A stretch of 64,000 nucleotides of DNA from Cobetia marina. Lineage in GTDB: Bacteria; Pseudomonadota; Gammaproteobacteria; Pseudomonadales; Halomonadaceae. The DNA lies in NCBI RefSeq assembly GCF_001720485.1, contig NZ_CP017114.1, forward strand, positions 2,418,001 through 2,482,000, written 5' to 3'. Both the position numbers and the translations under genes were made by a program. Of the stretch, positions 51,970 to 61,237 are shown piece by piece (within the stretch, counting starts at the first letter, position 1; each line of letters begins with the position of its first letter). The notes beneath the pieces are model-generated. The model was not told the origin of the DNA and ran no database searches. It saw only the letters and a list, made by a program, of their open reading frames with translations.

Positions 51970-53142
51970 ATGACCATCACCTGCATCAATGATCTGCAAC
52001 GCCTGGCGAAACGCCGTGTGCCGAAGATGTTCTACGACTATGCCGACTCCGGCTCATGGACGGAAACCACCTATCGCGCCAACGAGGCTGATTTTGCCGC
52101 CATCGGACTGCGTCAACGGGTGATGGTCGACATGGACAATCGCACCCTGCGCACGCAGATGCTGGGAGAGGATGTGGCCATGCCGGTGGCGATCGCGCCC
52201 ACTGGCCTCACCGGCATGCAGCATGCCGATGGCGAGATGCTGGCCGCGCGCGCGGCGAGTGACTTCGGCGTGCCCTTCACGCTCTCGACCATGAGCATCT
52301 GCTCCATCGAGGATGTCGCATCCGTCAGCACACGCCCCTTCTGGTTCCAGCTCTACGTGATGCGCGACAAGGATTACATCGGACGGCTGATCGATCGCGC
52401 CAAGGCGGCGGAATGTTCCGCGCTGGTGCTCACCGCTGACCTGCAGATCATCGGCCAGCGCCACAAGGACCTGATCAATGGCCTGAGTGTCCCTCCTCGT
52501 CCCACCGTGGCCACCGCGCTCAATCTGGCGACCAAGTGGCGCTGGTGCGCCGGCATGCTGAAGACGAAGCGCCACAGCTTCGGCAACATCGCCGGTCACG
52601 TGAAGGACGCCGACAACCTCAGTTCCCTGTCGAAATGGACCGCCAGTCAGTTCGACCCCAGCCTGAGCTGGGATGACATCAAATGGATCAAGGATCGCTG
52701 GGGCGGCAAGTTGATCATCAAGGGCATCATGGAGCCGGAGGATGCCGAGATGGCCGTTCAGGCAGGCGCCGATGCCGTGATCGTCTCCAACCACGGTGGA
52801 CGTCAGCTCGATGGTGCGGCCTCTTCCATCTCCGCTCTGCCGGACATTCTCGCGGCGGTCGGCGACAGGACAGAGGTCCACATGGATGGCGGGATTCGCT
52901 CTGGCCAGGATGTGCTCAAGGCGGTGGCGATGGGCGCCAAGGGCGTCTATCTGGGACGCGCCTTCCTGTATGGACTCGGCGCCATGGGCGAGCAAGGCGT
53001 GACGAAGACCCTGGAGATCATCCACAAGGAGCTCGACACGACGCTGGCCCTGTGCGGACTGCGGGATATCCATGACGTGGACACGCGTATTCTCAGGCCC
53101 GGCACCTATCCGGTGGCCAGTTCACAGACCAGAAGCTCGTGA
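51970..53142 (+). CDS. lldD: FMN-dependent L-lactate dehydrogenase
   Basis: The product has 390 residues from ATG 51970; an upstream open frame has no coding features. The FMN-binding segments VAIAPTGLTGMQHADGE, FWFQLYVMRDKDYI and VSNHGGRQLDGAASS (catalytic His) match LldD, with GGIRSGQDVLKAVAMGAKGVYLGR near the end. LldD oxidizes L-lactate to pyruvate and passes electrons to quinone. No lactate permease or lldR is adjacent. It is divergent to the beta-lactamase. Confidence 0.94.
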   Translation: MTITCINDLQRLAKRRVPKMFYDYADSGSWTETTYRANEADFAAIGLRQRVMVDMDNRTLRTQMLGEDVAMPVAIAPTGLTGMQHADGEMLAARAASDFGVPFTLSTMSICSIEDVASVSTRPFWFQLYVMRDKDYIGRLIDRAKAAECSALVLTADLQIIGQRHKDLINGLSVPPRPTVATALNLATKWRWCAGMLKTKRHSFGNIAGHVKDADNLSSLSKWTASQFDPSLSWDDIKWIKDRWGGKLIIKGIMEPEDAEMAVQAGADAVIVSNHGGRQLDGAASSISALPDILAAVGDRTEVHMDGGIRSGQDVLKAVAMGAKGVYLGRAFLYGLGAMGEQGVTKTLEIIHKELDTTLALCGLRDIHDVDTRILRPGTYPVASSQTRSS

Positions 53143-53162
53143 GAAACACGAACCTTTGATGT

Positions 53163-53209
53163 CAGGCCGACATGCGCCGATGGAATCCACCACGGCACAT
53201 GTCGGCCTG
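53163..53209. terminator. Hairpin between lldD and the NDH-2-like gene
   Basis: A perfect 12-bp stem CAGGCCGACATG / CATGTCGGCCTG (53163-53174, 53198-53209) between convergent genes. Confidence 0.6.
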
Positions 53210-53264
53210 TCCTCCTTTGCACGCTGCCCTCTCGGGCCAGCGCACCGGCTTGCATGGGCTTGCC

Positions 53265-54686
53265 TCAATGCACCTTGAGTCGCGGTCCCATGGCATGGCG
53301 CAGAACGTCACTGACCACCTCGGCTGAGCCCTTGAGCGGCCCCAGCAGCAGGAACTGATGCTGACGCTGCAGTCCTTGGTAGGCCGCGCGTGCAAAGCGC
53401 CCTCTCACCTGCAGATCCTCATGCCCATCGTTGCCTTGTGCATGGCTCAGCTTGCCGCTGAGCTTGCCACCGAGCTCACCGACGCTGCCCGCCCTGGCCA
53501 GTGACAACAGCGTGCCGCGATCCTTGAACTCGAAGACCTGAGCCGCCTCGCCCTGCTGGCGACGCGGCAGTTCTTCCGCCAGGAACTCGGCCTGTTCGCT
53601 GGCCACCTGTGCCGTGGGTGGCAAGGGTGCCTCATCGATGCAGGCACAGTCGCCCAGCGCGAAGATGGCTTCCTGCTCAAGGCATTGCAGTCCGGGCGTC
53701 ACCTTCCATTGACGCTTCTTGTTGCTGGCCAGACCTTCGATCTCCTCGACGATGGCAGGCCCCACACGCCCCGCCGCCCAGACCACCAGGTCTGCCTCGC
53801 GTGTCACGGACTCGTCACCTTCGCTGATCTCGACGCTGCCGGGTGACACCTTGGCGACCTGACGAGACAGTTCGATATTGATGCCCTGTGCCTCGAGTCG
53901 CTGATGGATCGCCTCGCGCAGTTCCTCGGAGACCCCCGGCATGAAGGTCTCGGTGGCCTCAAGGATCGTGATCTCGACCCGCGAGTCCTTCGGCGCAGGC
54001 GCATCATGTCTGCCACGCGCTTCATGCAGATACGCCGCGAGCTCGACACCGGTGGCACCGGAGCCGACGATCACCACCTGATACGGCCGCCCCGGAGACT
54101 CTTGAGCGCTACCCTTGGCACCATCCTGAGCGACGTCCTGGGTGGCTGACGCGCCTGAATCCCCTGTCGGTGCTGTTTCCATCGCCACATGATTGGCCAG
54201 CAAGCCACGCGAGAAGCGCTCGGCAATACGTTCGGCGTCTTCCGGCGAGTCAAGCAGACAGGCATGCTCCAGCACGCCCTCGACGCCCATGTCAGGCGTC
54301 ACCCCTCCCAGGGCCAGTACCAGCTGGCGATAACCTCTGACGCGGGCCGGCACCTCAGCGGTCGAATCATCTTCCCTGCCCGGTATGGCCGCAAGGGTGA
54401 TCTGGCGTTGTTCAGGGTCCACGCCTTCGAGGGTGCCGCACTCGAAGCGAAATCCCCACTGCTCCGCCAGACCGGCATACCCCAACTCATCGACCTGACG
54501 CCGTCCGAGGCCCGCCGCGATCTCATGCAGGCGCGGCTTCCACACGTGACTGGTGTCGCGATCGATCAGCAACACGTTCTTGTGGCCTGCCTTGGCCAGG
54601 CGGACCGCCAGTTCCAGTCCGCCGGCACCGCCACCGACGATGACGATATCGGCGTCACGCGTTCGCTGAGAGTCATGCGTTTCCAT
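53265..54686 (-). CDS. Type II NADH dehydrogenase-like FAD oxidoreductase
   Basis: The product has 473 residues. Two nucleotide-binding folds are seen: VIVGGGAGGLELAVRLAKAG (FAD) and VVIVGSGATGVELAAYLHEA (NAD), with IFALGDCACIDE in the FAD site and a C-terminal membrane-association segment (YQGLQRQHQFLLLGPLKG). It oxidizes NADH and reduces quinone without pumping protons. An acidic insertion (~residues 171-195, GDSGASATQDVAQDG) lies between the two folds and is absent from E. coli Ndh. Upstream lies a GntR regulator, on the opposite strand. Confidence 0.9.
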   Translation of the reverse strand: METHDSQRTRDADIVIVGGGAGGLELAVRLAKAGHKNVLLIDRDTSHVWKPRLHEIAAGLGRRQVDELGYAGLAEQWGFRFECGTLEGVDPEQRQITLAAIPGREDDSTAEVPARVRGYRQLVLALGGVTPDMGVEGVLEHACLLDSPEDAERIAERFSRGLLANHVAMETAPTGDSGASATQDVAQDGAKGSAQESPGRPYQVVIVGSGATGVELAAYLHEARGRHDAPAPKDSRVEITILEATETFMPGVSEELREAIHQRLEAQGINIELSRQVAKVSPGSVEISEGDESVTREADLVVWAAGRVGPAIVEEIEGLASNKKRQWKVTPGLQCLEQEAIFALGDCACIDEAPLPPTAQVASEQAEFLAEELPRRQQGEAAQVFEFKDRGTLLSLARAGSVGELGGKLSGKLSHAQGNDGHEDLQVRGRFARAAYQGLQRQHQFLLLGPLKGSAEVVSDVLRHAMGPRLKVH

Positions 54687-54868
54687 AGGGCCTCCTTTCG
54701 CGGGGTCGAATAGAGAAACCTTATGTCAGACCAGGCGCTTTTCAAGACTGCCACCCGGAACTTCGCCAATGCGCAGCCTTTGATGCGACGCGTCATGTCC
54801 TTGATCGAATTCGCGACGCTCACGTTCGCATTGCGGGTTTGACAGCGCTCAAGTCCGCGACTAAAGCT

Positions 54869-54886
54869 TATTTATACGAATAAATA
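54869..54886. promoter_or_regulatory. AT-rich palindrome in the GntR/NDH-2 intergenic region
   Basis: TATTTAT-ACGA-ATAAATA is a perfect 7-bp dyad with four central bases. It lies 30 bases before the preferred GntR start and is the likely binding site of that regulator. Confidence 0.6.
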
Positions 54887-54916
54887 TGAATGACTCGCCT
54901 CCGCTCAGGACATCGC

Positions 54917-55738
54917 ATGCCGACATCGCCTCCACCACTGATCACGTCACGCACCAGCAATGGCTCTGGCGCTCCCAAACGCCAGAAACTGGCCGAGCTG
55001 ATCAGCGATGATCTGAGGCGCAGCATCGTGCGTGACGGGTTGCGTGAAGGTGACCGGCTACCCAACGAGAAGGCGCTGATGGCGCAATACGGCTGCGCCA
55101 AGGGCACGCTGCGTGAAGCCCTCAAGATTCTGGAAGTCGAAGGCTTGATCACGCTGAAGACGGGCCCCAATGGCGGCGCCGTGCTGAATGCGCCGAGCAT
55201 GGAGCCCACCAGTCGCATGCTGAGAAGCTTCCTGCACTTCAAGACGCTCAATGGCGCCCAGGTCTATCAGCTGCGCCGGCTGCTGGAAGTCGAGATGGCG
55301 GTATCGGTGGTGGGCCTGCTCAGCGAAGAGGATCTGGTCGCGCTCGAGCACAATGTCAGTGACTGCAGTTGCCATCAGCCACAGGACGAGGACCAGCGTC
55401 GCCAGCGTTTTCTGGAAATCGAGTTCCATCAGGTACTGGCGCGTGCCTGCCCCAACCCGCTGCTCAGTTTCATGTGCCAGTTCCTCAACGACATGCTGCA
55501 CGAGCTTGTCGTCATCAAGAAGGCCTATCTCCCGGAGCGCAAGCAGTTCGATGCCGCCAATCAGCATTACCACACCGGGCTGATCACGGCGTTCCGCCAG
55601 CAGGATCACGAACAGGTCCGTCAGCTCATGACGGAGCACATGCAGGATGCCGAGCACCATATGACGGCACTCGAGGTGGAAATGGCCGACCAGCTGCTCG
55701 TCACTCCGGCGCAGCTGATGGCCGACAGCAGAGCCTGA
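54917..55738 (+). CDS. GntR/FadR family (FCD) transcriptional regulator
   Basis: The product has 273 residues from ATG 54917, which follows AGGACATCGC; ATG 54890 is in frame too. The winged helix is LAELISDDLRRSIVRDGLREGDRLPNEKALMAQYGCAKGTLREALKILEVEGLI. The FCD ligand domain (~120-260) has helices with EIEFHQVLARACPNPLLSF and QHYHTGLITAFRQQDHEQVRQLMTEHM. It is 49 bases upstream of the amidohydrolase gene and is its likely regulator. A 7-bp dyad in its own promoter region supports autoregulation. Confidence 0.9.
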   Translation: MPTSPPPLITSRTSNGSGAPKRQKLAELISDDLRRSIVRDGLREGDRLPNEKALMAQYGCAKGTLREALKILEVEGLITLKTGPNGGAVLNAPSMEPTSRMLRSFLHFKTLNGAQVYQLRRLLEVEMAVSVVGLLSEEDLVALEHNVSDCSCHQPQDEDQRRQRFLEIEFHQVLARACPNPLLSFMCQFLNDMLHELVVIKKAYLPERKQFDAANQHYHTGLITAFRQQDHEQVRQLMTEHMQDAEHHMTALEVEMADQLLVTPAQLMADSRA

Positions 55739-55787
55739 CACCGCACGACACATCACAAGAACAATATTCACGAGAGGAAGGAAATCG

Positions 55788-57065
55788 ATGACCACTGCCC
55801 AGATGGATACCTCCCCCGTCAGCACCCTGAGCGAGCTGCGCACCGACAGTGATCGCCTGTGGCAATCCCTGATGACCCTGGCCGAGCTGGGCGCCACGCC
55901 CAAGGGCGGCGTCAACCGCCAGGCGTTGACCGAACTGGACCGCCAGGCGCGCGATCTCTTCATCGAGTGGTGCAAGGCCGAAGGCTGCACGATCCGTATC
56001 GATGCCATCGGCAACATCTTCGCACGACGTGCCGGCACCGACCCGGACGCCCCGGCGGTGATGACCGGCAGCCACATCGATACCCAGCCCACGGGCGGCA
56101 AGTTCGATGGCTGCTTCGGGGTGATGGCAGGACTGGAAGTGCTGCGCAGCCTCAATCAGCACGACATCAAGACCCGCTGCCCGGTGGAGGTGGTGGTCTG
56201 GACCAACGAGGAAGGCTGTCGCTTTGCGCCCTGCATGATGGGGTCCGGCGTGCATACCGGCCAACTGTCATTGCACGAGATGCTGGCTCAGAAGGACACG
56301 GATGGCGTGACCGCCGGCGAAGCGCTGGATGCCATCGGCTATCGGGGCAGCGATGAGATCCCCCGCGAGAACGTGCGCGCCTTCTTCGAGAGCCATATCG
56401 AGCAGGGCCCGATCCTGGAAGATGAAGAGACCACCATCGGCGTGGTGATGGGCGCGCTGGGCCAGCGCTGGTTCGATCTGTCGCTGACCGGTCAGGAAGC
56501 CCATGCGGGCCCCACGCCCATGTCGCTGCGCCAGGACGCCATGCTCGGCGCGGCCGAGATCACCGTCGCCGTCAACCGCATCGCCATAGAGCATGCACCG
56601 CACGGTCGCGGCACCGTGGGCGTGATGCAGGTCCATCCGGGCTCTCGCAACGTCATCCCGGGTCAGGTCAACATGACCATCGACCTGCGCTCGCTGGAGC
56701 CCGACTCCCTCACCGCGATGGTCGCCGAACTCAAGGAAGTCGTCGAAGCCGTCAGCCAACGTCACCGCCTGGCCTTCGAGCTCACCCCTACCGCCGACTT
56801 CGTCCCCGAGCACTTCGCCGACAACTGCGTGAACGCGGTGCGCAATGCCGCCAGCCAGCTCGGCTACTCGCATCTCGACATCGTCAGCGGTGCCGGTCAC
56901 GACGCCATCTTCATGGGCCGTATCGCTCCCGCCGGCATGATCTTCGTCCCCTGCGAAGGCGGCATCAGCCACAACGAGATCGAGAATGCCGCCCCCAAGG
57001 ACCTGCACGCCGGCTGCAACGTGCTCTTCCACGCCATGCTGGATCAGGCCGAGATCGTCAGCTGA
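55788..57065 (+). CDS. M20 family Zn-dependent amidohydrolase (AllC/N-carbamoyl-amino-acid hydrolase type)
   Basis: The product has 425 residues; ATG 55788 follows AGAGGAAGG. Metal ligands are visible in GSHIDTQPTGGKFDGCFGV (His, Asp), NEEGCRF (Glu), SHIEQGPILE (His) and GGISHNEIE (His). This is the allantoate amidohydrolase / N-carbamoyl-L-amino-acid hydrolase (HyuC) family, which also includes beta-ureidopropionase. It forms a unit with the GntR regulator. Exact substrate is not determined; the facing TRAP/dipeptidase operon could be related. Confidence 0.9.
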   Translation: MTTAQMDTSPVSTLSELRTDSDRLWQSLMTLAELGATPKGGVNRQALTELDRQARDLFIEWCKAEGCTIRIDAIGNIFARRAGTDPDAPAVMTGSHIDTQPTGGKFDGCFGVMAGLEVLRSLNQHDIKTRCPVEVVVWTNEEGCRFAPCMMGSGVHTGQLSLHEMLAQKDTDGVTAGEALDAIGYRGSDEIPRENVRAFFESHIEQGPILEDEETTIGVVMGALGQRWFDLSLTGQEAHAGPTPMSLRQDAMLGAAEITVAVNRIAIEHAPHGRGTVGVMQVHPGSRNVIPGQVNMTIDLRSLEPDSLTAMVAELKEVVEAVSQRHRLAFELTPTADFVPEHFADNCVNAVRNAASQLGYSHLDIVSGAGHDAIFMGRIAPAGMIFVPCEGGISHNEIENAAPKDLHAGCNVLFHAMLDQAEIVS

Positions 57066-57090
57066 GGCGTGATTTCCCTTGCACAGGGTG

Positions 57091-57133
57091 ACAAGACGCC
57101 CCGCTCGAGAGGTCATCGAGCGGGGCGTCTTGT
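57091..57133. terminator. Bidirectional terminator after the amidohydrolase
   Basis: A perfect 18-bp stem (57091-57108, 57116-57133) with a 7-base loop and outer ACAAGA / TCTTGT ends. Confidence 0.85.
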
Positions 57134-57178
57134 GTCTGGCGCTGTGCATGGCCAATCCGTGCGACCCGCCATGAGTCG

Positions 57179-57940
57179 CTATTGCAGAGACCGCTTCCAG
57201 AGACTCTCGATACTGTCCATCTCCGCCGGACCGAAGAGTGCCTCGGGCTCGCCCCGGTACCAGGCCCAGAGCTGATCCCCGAAGTCGAAGTGCCACCATT
57301 CGCTGGGCAGGTTGGTGAAACCAGCCTGGGTCATGACGTGATAGAGCAGCCGCCGGTTGTCGCGTGCCTCAGCCTGGGGCGTGTCTGCGCCAGGCGGATG
57401 ACGTTCGAAATAGTCCGCGTGGGACTCAGGTGTCGCCTCATCGAACAGCGTCCCCATCTCGAGCAGCAAGCCATCGGCATCGCAGATCGTGACATCCACG
57501 GCACCGCCTGTGAGGTGCGGGCTCGGCGCGTCAGGATCACGGCTGGGCAAGGAGACGAATTCCCGCGTACGCGCCAGCAGCTGGGCCTCGCAAAGCGAGG
57601 GGTCATGCGTCTTGAGCGACTGATACAGCGTCTCGAACAGATACTGCTGTACCCGCCAGGGTCGCCAGCCATCCATCACCACCAGCGACAGCCCTTCCGG
57701 CAAGGCGCGTGCGGCCTGCAGCAGGCGCTGATACACCGCACGCCGCACCAGACATTCATTGACCGCCCCGGGTATGCCGAGGCGTGCGTAGGCGGGATAG
57801 ACCTTCAGGCATGACGGCCCGAGGCTGGTCGGCACCAGAGTACTGTCACAGCCCTTCACGGGAATGCAGGTCACCTGCGACCAATCCGGCTCGTCATGAC
57901 TCGGGATGGCAGGAGGCGTAAAAGTCAGTGATGACGTCAT
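57179..57940 (-). CDS. ddpX: D-Ala-D-Ala dipeptidase (VanX/DdpX family)
   Basis: The product has 253 residues. The zinc-site motifs SPHLTGGAVD (SxHxxGxAxD) and SEWWHFDFG (ExxWH) are complete, and VVMDGWRPWRVQQ carries the conserved Arg. These enzymes cleave D-alanyl-D-alanine; no other vancomycin-resistance genes are present, so a peptidoglycan dipeptide-scavenging role as for E. coli DdpX is more likely. It is the last gene of the TRAP operon, six bases after dctM. A cytoplasmic protein: no signal is visible. Confidence 0.9.
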   Translation of the reverse strand: MTSSLTFTPPAIPSHDEPDWSQVTCIPVKGCDSTLVPTSLGPSCLKVYPAYARLGIPGAVNECLVRRAVYQRLLQAARALPEGLSLVVMDGWRPWRVQQYLFETLYQSLKTHDPSLCEAQLLARTREFVSLPSRDPDAPSPHLTGGAVDVTICDADGLLLEMGTLFDEATPESHADYFERHPPGADTPQAEARDNRRLLYHVMTQAGFTNLPSEWWHFDFGDQLWAWYRGEPEALFGPAEMDSIESLWKRSLQ

Positions 57941-57946
57941 GAGGTG

Positions 57947-59224
57947 TTATCCAGACAGGGTCGGCAACCACAGAGTTAAGGGCGGGAAGACGATCAGCAT
58001 CAGCAGTACCGCGACCGCCACCAGCACGAAGGGCCAGATGGTGCGAAACAGTGAGGTGATCTCGAGCTTGCTGACCGCGGCGGCCACGAAGACGCAGGCC
58101 CCCATCGGCGGCGTGATCAGCGCGATGGTGATATTGAGCGTGATGATGACACCCAGATGCACGGGGTCGATGCCGGCGGCCATGGCCACGGGCACGAAGA
58201 TCGGTGTCAGCAGCATCAGCGCCGAGACCTCTTCCATGAACATGCCGGTGACGAAGGTGATGGCACTGAGCAGCAACAGGATCAGGATCGGGCTGTCGAT
58301 GTAGGGCGTCAGCAGGGCCACGAACTGATTGGGCACCTGGGCATAGGACAGCAGCCAGCTGACGATGGACGACACCGCCATGATCACGAAGATGGCACTG
58401 GTCAGACGCGCCGTATCCTTGATGGCACCCCATACCTCGACAAGCTTGAGCGGCCCCTGACACAACCCGCAGAGCAGCACGTAAGCGACGATCAAGGCGC
58501 CGGATTCCGTCGGGGTCACGATGCCCAGCACGATACCGGAGACGATGATCACCGGTGCCACCAGTGCCGGCAGCGCGCCGATGATTGCCGAGAACACTTC
58601 ACTGCGTGCCGGTGCCTGACCGCGCGCCTGCAGGCCATGCCGACGCGCATACCAGGCATTCATCGCCATGAACGCCACCGCCAATACCAGTCCGGGCACG
58701 ACCCCGGCCAGAAACAGGCTGCCCACGGAGGTATTGGTCAGCGAGGCGTAGAGGATCATGAAGATGCTGGGCGGAATGATCGGCCCGATCAACGAGCTGC
58801 CTGCGGTCAGGCCTGCGGCGAAGGACGTCGAATAGCCCTCCTTGCGCATCGCGGGCACCAGCAACGAGCCGAGTGCGGAGGTATCGGCGACCGCCGAGCC
58901 ATTGACGCCGGCGAAGAAGACGCTGGAGACGACGTTCACGTGGCCCATGCCACCGCGAAGATGCCCGACCATCAGCCGCGCCAGGCGCATCAGGCGCTCG
59001 GTCAGACCACTGATGTTCATCAGGTTGCCGGCAAGGATGAACAGCGGAATCGCCATCAGCGAGAAAGCATTGATGCCACCGAAGAACTGCTGTGGTCCGA
59101 GACGTTCCAGCATCGAGATATCGATGAACAGAAAGCCGGTCACGGCGGTGGCGAGCAGGGAGAGAAACAGCGGCAGGCCCAGCAGGACGTGCACCACGAA
59201 GATGGCCAGCATTGCCCAGATCAT
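57947..59224 (-). CDS. TRAP transporter large permease (DctM family)
   Basis: The product has 425 residues and about twelve membrane helices (e.g. MIWAMLAIFVVHVLLGLPLFLSLLATA, VVSSVFFAGVNGSAVADTSALGSLLVPAM). The TRAP large-subunit signatures are clear. It overlaps the small permease gene by four bases. The complete transporter (binding protein, small and large permease) would take up an organic acid or related anion using the Na+ gradient, common in halophiles. The adjacent dipeptidase hints at a peptidoglycan-derived or dipeptide substrate. Confidence 0.93.
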   Translation of the reverse strand: MIWAMLAIFVVHVLLGLPLFLSLLATAVTGFLFIDISMLERLGPQQFFGGINAFSLMAIPLFILAGNLMNISGLTERLMRLARLMVGHLRGGMGHVNVVSSVFFAGVNGSAVADTSALGSLLVPAMRKEGYSTSFAAGLTAGSSLIGPIIPPSIFMILYASLTNTSVGSLFLAGVVPGLVLAVAFMAMNAWYARRHGLQARGQAPARSEVFSAIIGALPALVAPVIIVSGIVLGIVTPTESGALIVAYVLLCGLCQGPLKLVEVWGAIKDTARLTSAIFVIMAVSSIVSWLLSYAQVPNQFVALLTPYIDSPILILLLLSAITFVTGMFMEEVSALMLLTPIFVPVAMAAGIDPVHLGVIITLNITIALITPPMGACVFVAAAVSKLEITSLFRTIWPFVLVAVAVLLMLIVFPPLTLWLPTLSG

Positions 59225-59796
59225 GTGCGCGGCCCTCCTGTCCTGTCATCATGCGCCGGAAGGTCGGCGGCCTCCTCGTCCGGTGCGATCTCCAGGGTCT
59301 GGGATCTCAGCGGCCGTGGGCCATGCAGCAGCACCTGGGCCGTGATCAACGCGAAACCGATCGGCATCGACAGCATCGGCACGCTGCGGCTGATGCCCAG
59401 CCCCATGGTGCGGAACATGCTCGCCGACATGGCGTAGTGCCAGGTCATCCAGGTCGCGCCCGTCATCAATACGAGCGTCAGCCACCATTGGTAATGGATC
59501 AGCCCCCTGGCCATGCGCGGAGGCAGGCGCCGTTCCAGCAGCGCCACGCGCATGTGTGCCCCTTCTGCCCAGACGACGCCGATCGCCAGCATGACACTGG
59601 CGATGATGAGATAGCGGGTCAGCTCATCGACCCAGATGGGCGCGCCGCCCAGTACATAGCGCATCACCACGCCGTAGAGCATGATCAGCACCGTGGAAGC
59701 CAGCAGCATCGCCGCGAGCGCCAGCGTCACGCGGCCACAGGCATGCAGCAGGCCTTCCCTGAAAGAAGACAGTCGTGAAGGAGTCATGGAAGTCAT
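59221..59796 (-). CDS. TRAP transporter small permease (DctQ family)
   Basis: The product has 191 residues and four helices, including VTLALAAMLLASTVLIMLYGVVMRYVLG and DELTRYLIIASVMLAIGVVWAEGAHM (the family EXA/HM signature region). It overlaps the large permease by ATGA. It follows the binding-protein gene after a 200-base gap, which contains a short tandem repeat. Confidence 0.9.
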   Translation of the reverse strand: MTSMTPSRLSSFREGLLHACGRVTLALAAMLLASTVLIMLYGVVMRYVLGGAPIWVDELTRYLIIASVMLAIGVVWAEGAHMRVALLERRLPPRMARGLIHYQWWLTLVLMTGATWMTWHYAMSASMFRTMGLGISRSVPMLSMPIGFALITAQVLLHGPRPLRSQTLEIAPDEEAADLPAHDDRTGGPRT

Positions 59797-59906
59797 TTAC
59801 CGCAATCCACCAGAAAGGAGGGAGAATCAGAGCCCCGATGCCCGGACGACATTGCCCGGGCAACGGGGGAACTGCACCATCAGCTCATCAGGCCCAGGGC
59901 TCTCTC

Positions 59907-59946
59907 ACGTCGAGAGGCGCTGACGTCGAGAGGCGTTGACGTCGAG
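59907..59946. repeat. 16-bp tandem repeat (~2.5 copies) between TRAP genes
   Basis: ACGTCGAG recurs at 59907, 59923 and 59939, 16 bases apart, with AGGCGCTG or AGGCGTTG between. It lies in the gap between the binding-protein gene and the small permease gene. Confidence 0.8.
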
Positions 59947-59996
59947 TCACGCCTGGGCACTTGAGCGCTGTGGAAACCGCGCGCCTCACATGCCCC

Positions 59997-61025
59997 TCAT
60001 GAAGAGAGACCGGCATCCTTCATCGCGGTATCGATCAGCTCTGGTGCGATGTCCTGACTCTTGAGCCACTCGAGGTAGGCCGGCTGGCCCTTGCTGCGAA
60101 ACGCCTCGAGGTCTGCCTCGCTCGGGCGGATCACTTGCATGCCCTGCTCTTCAAGCAAGGCGATGCGTGACTCGACCTGGCTCTGGTTGTCCTGACGGGC
60201 CTGAGCATTGGCTTCCTTGACTGATTCGAGCAGTGCGGTGCGCTCTTCATCAGACAGGCTCTCGAGCAGCTGACCATTGGCGACCAGGAACTGATCCGAG
60301 TATTGGATGTTGGCCAGCGTCAGGTACTTCTGCACTTCCTGCAGACTGCCCAGCAGGATGTACATAGGCGGGTTCATCTGACCATCCGCCACCCCGGTGC
60401 GCAGCGCCATGTAGACTTCCGTCCACGGAATCGGCGTACCCGAGGCGCCGAAGGCCTCATAGAGCGCTACCTGGCTCGGGTCCATCGCGCGGAAGCGAAG
60501 CCCCTCGAAGTCATCGGGGCTGGTGATCGGACGCTTGTCGTTGGTGAACGCCAGAAAGCCCCCCTCCTCCACGACGGCCAGAATCTCGGCGCCATTGGTG
60601 CGCTCACTGAACAGTTGCTGCACCTGCTGCCAGTACTGACCTTCATCGAAGAAACGACGCGCCTCATCAAAGCCGTCGAACATGAACGGCGTGGCGCTGA
60701 CATAGACTTCCGGCACGATGGGGGCCATGCCCGCGAAGGAGGCGATGTTCAGGCTCGGTGCGCTGATGACCTGCTCCATGCGTTCCTGCTCCTCTCCCAA
60801 CATGCTGTTGGGGTAGAGCTTGAGCTCCAGCTCACCATCGGTCTTCTCTTCCACCAGCGTCTTCAGGTTGCTGGCAAAGACGTGCACGGCATTCTTGTCG
60901 GCATCCGGTGCGCCGTTGTAGCTGAGATTGATGGTCTGGGCCTGCACGCTGGCCGCCAGCAGGCTGAGCGCCAGAGTGGAACCGGTAAGCGTCTTGCGCA
61001 GCAGAGATGTCTTGGACAAGGACAT
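59997..61025 (-). CDS. TRAP transporter substrate-binding protein (DctP family)
   Basis: The product has 342 residues. ATG 61025 (MSLSKTSLLRKTLTGSTLALSLLAASVQAQ) follows AAGGGAATCCAC; the longer open frame runs into non-coding tandem repeats. The signal peptide ends VQA. The DctP fold shows AVHVFASNLKTLVEEKTDGELELKLYPNSMLGEEQERMEQV and the Arg-containing region FEGLRFRAMDPSQVALYEAFGASGTPIPW, where the conserved Arg binds a carboxylate. It should bind an organic acid in the periplasm. First gene of the TRAP-dipeptidase operon. Confidence 0.93.
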   Translation of the reverse strand: MSLSKTSLLRKTLTGSTLALSLLAASVQAQTINLSYNGAPDADKNAVHVFASNLKTLVEEKTDGELELKLYPNSMLGEEQERMEQVISAPSLNIASFAGMAPIVPEVYVSATPFMFDGFDEARRFFDEGQYWQQVQQLFSERTNGAEILAVVEEGGFLAFTNDKRPITSPDDFEGLRFRAMDPSQVALYEAFGASGTPIPWTEVYMALRTGVADGQMNPPMYILLGSLQEVQKYLTLANIQYSDQFLVANGQLLESLSDEERTALLESVKEANAQARQDNQSQVESRIALLEEQGMQVIRPSEADLEAFRSKGQPAYLEWLKSQDIAPELIDTAMKDAGLSS

Positions 61026-61237
61026 GTGGATTCCCTTTTGTTTTTGTAGATATCGGTGGTATGCGGCGGGAGAAACGCCGTCCCGGGGATATGGCACTGT
61101 GGCCGGCCAGGTAGTGGGCGTTACCCTCACACGTCGAAAGTAGCGTTGTCGCTGTAGACTAATCAATCGTGCGAGTGTTGTTTTTTCGTCCACACCCATT
61201 GGACCTGACAAGCCCATCTCTGGCTTGGCGTTCCCAC

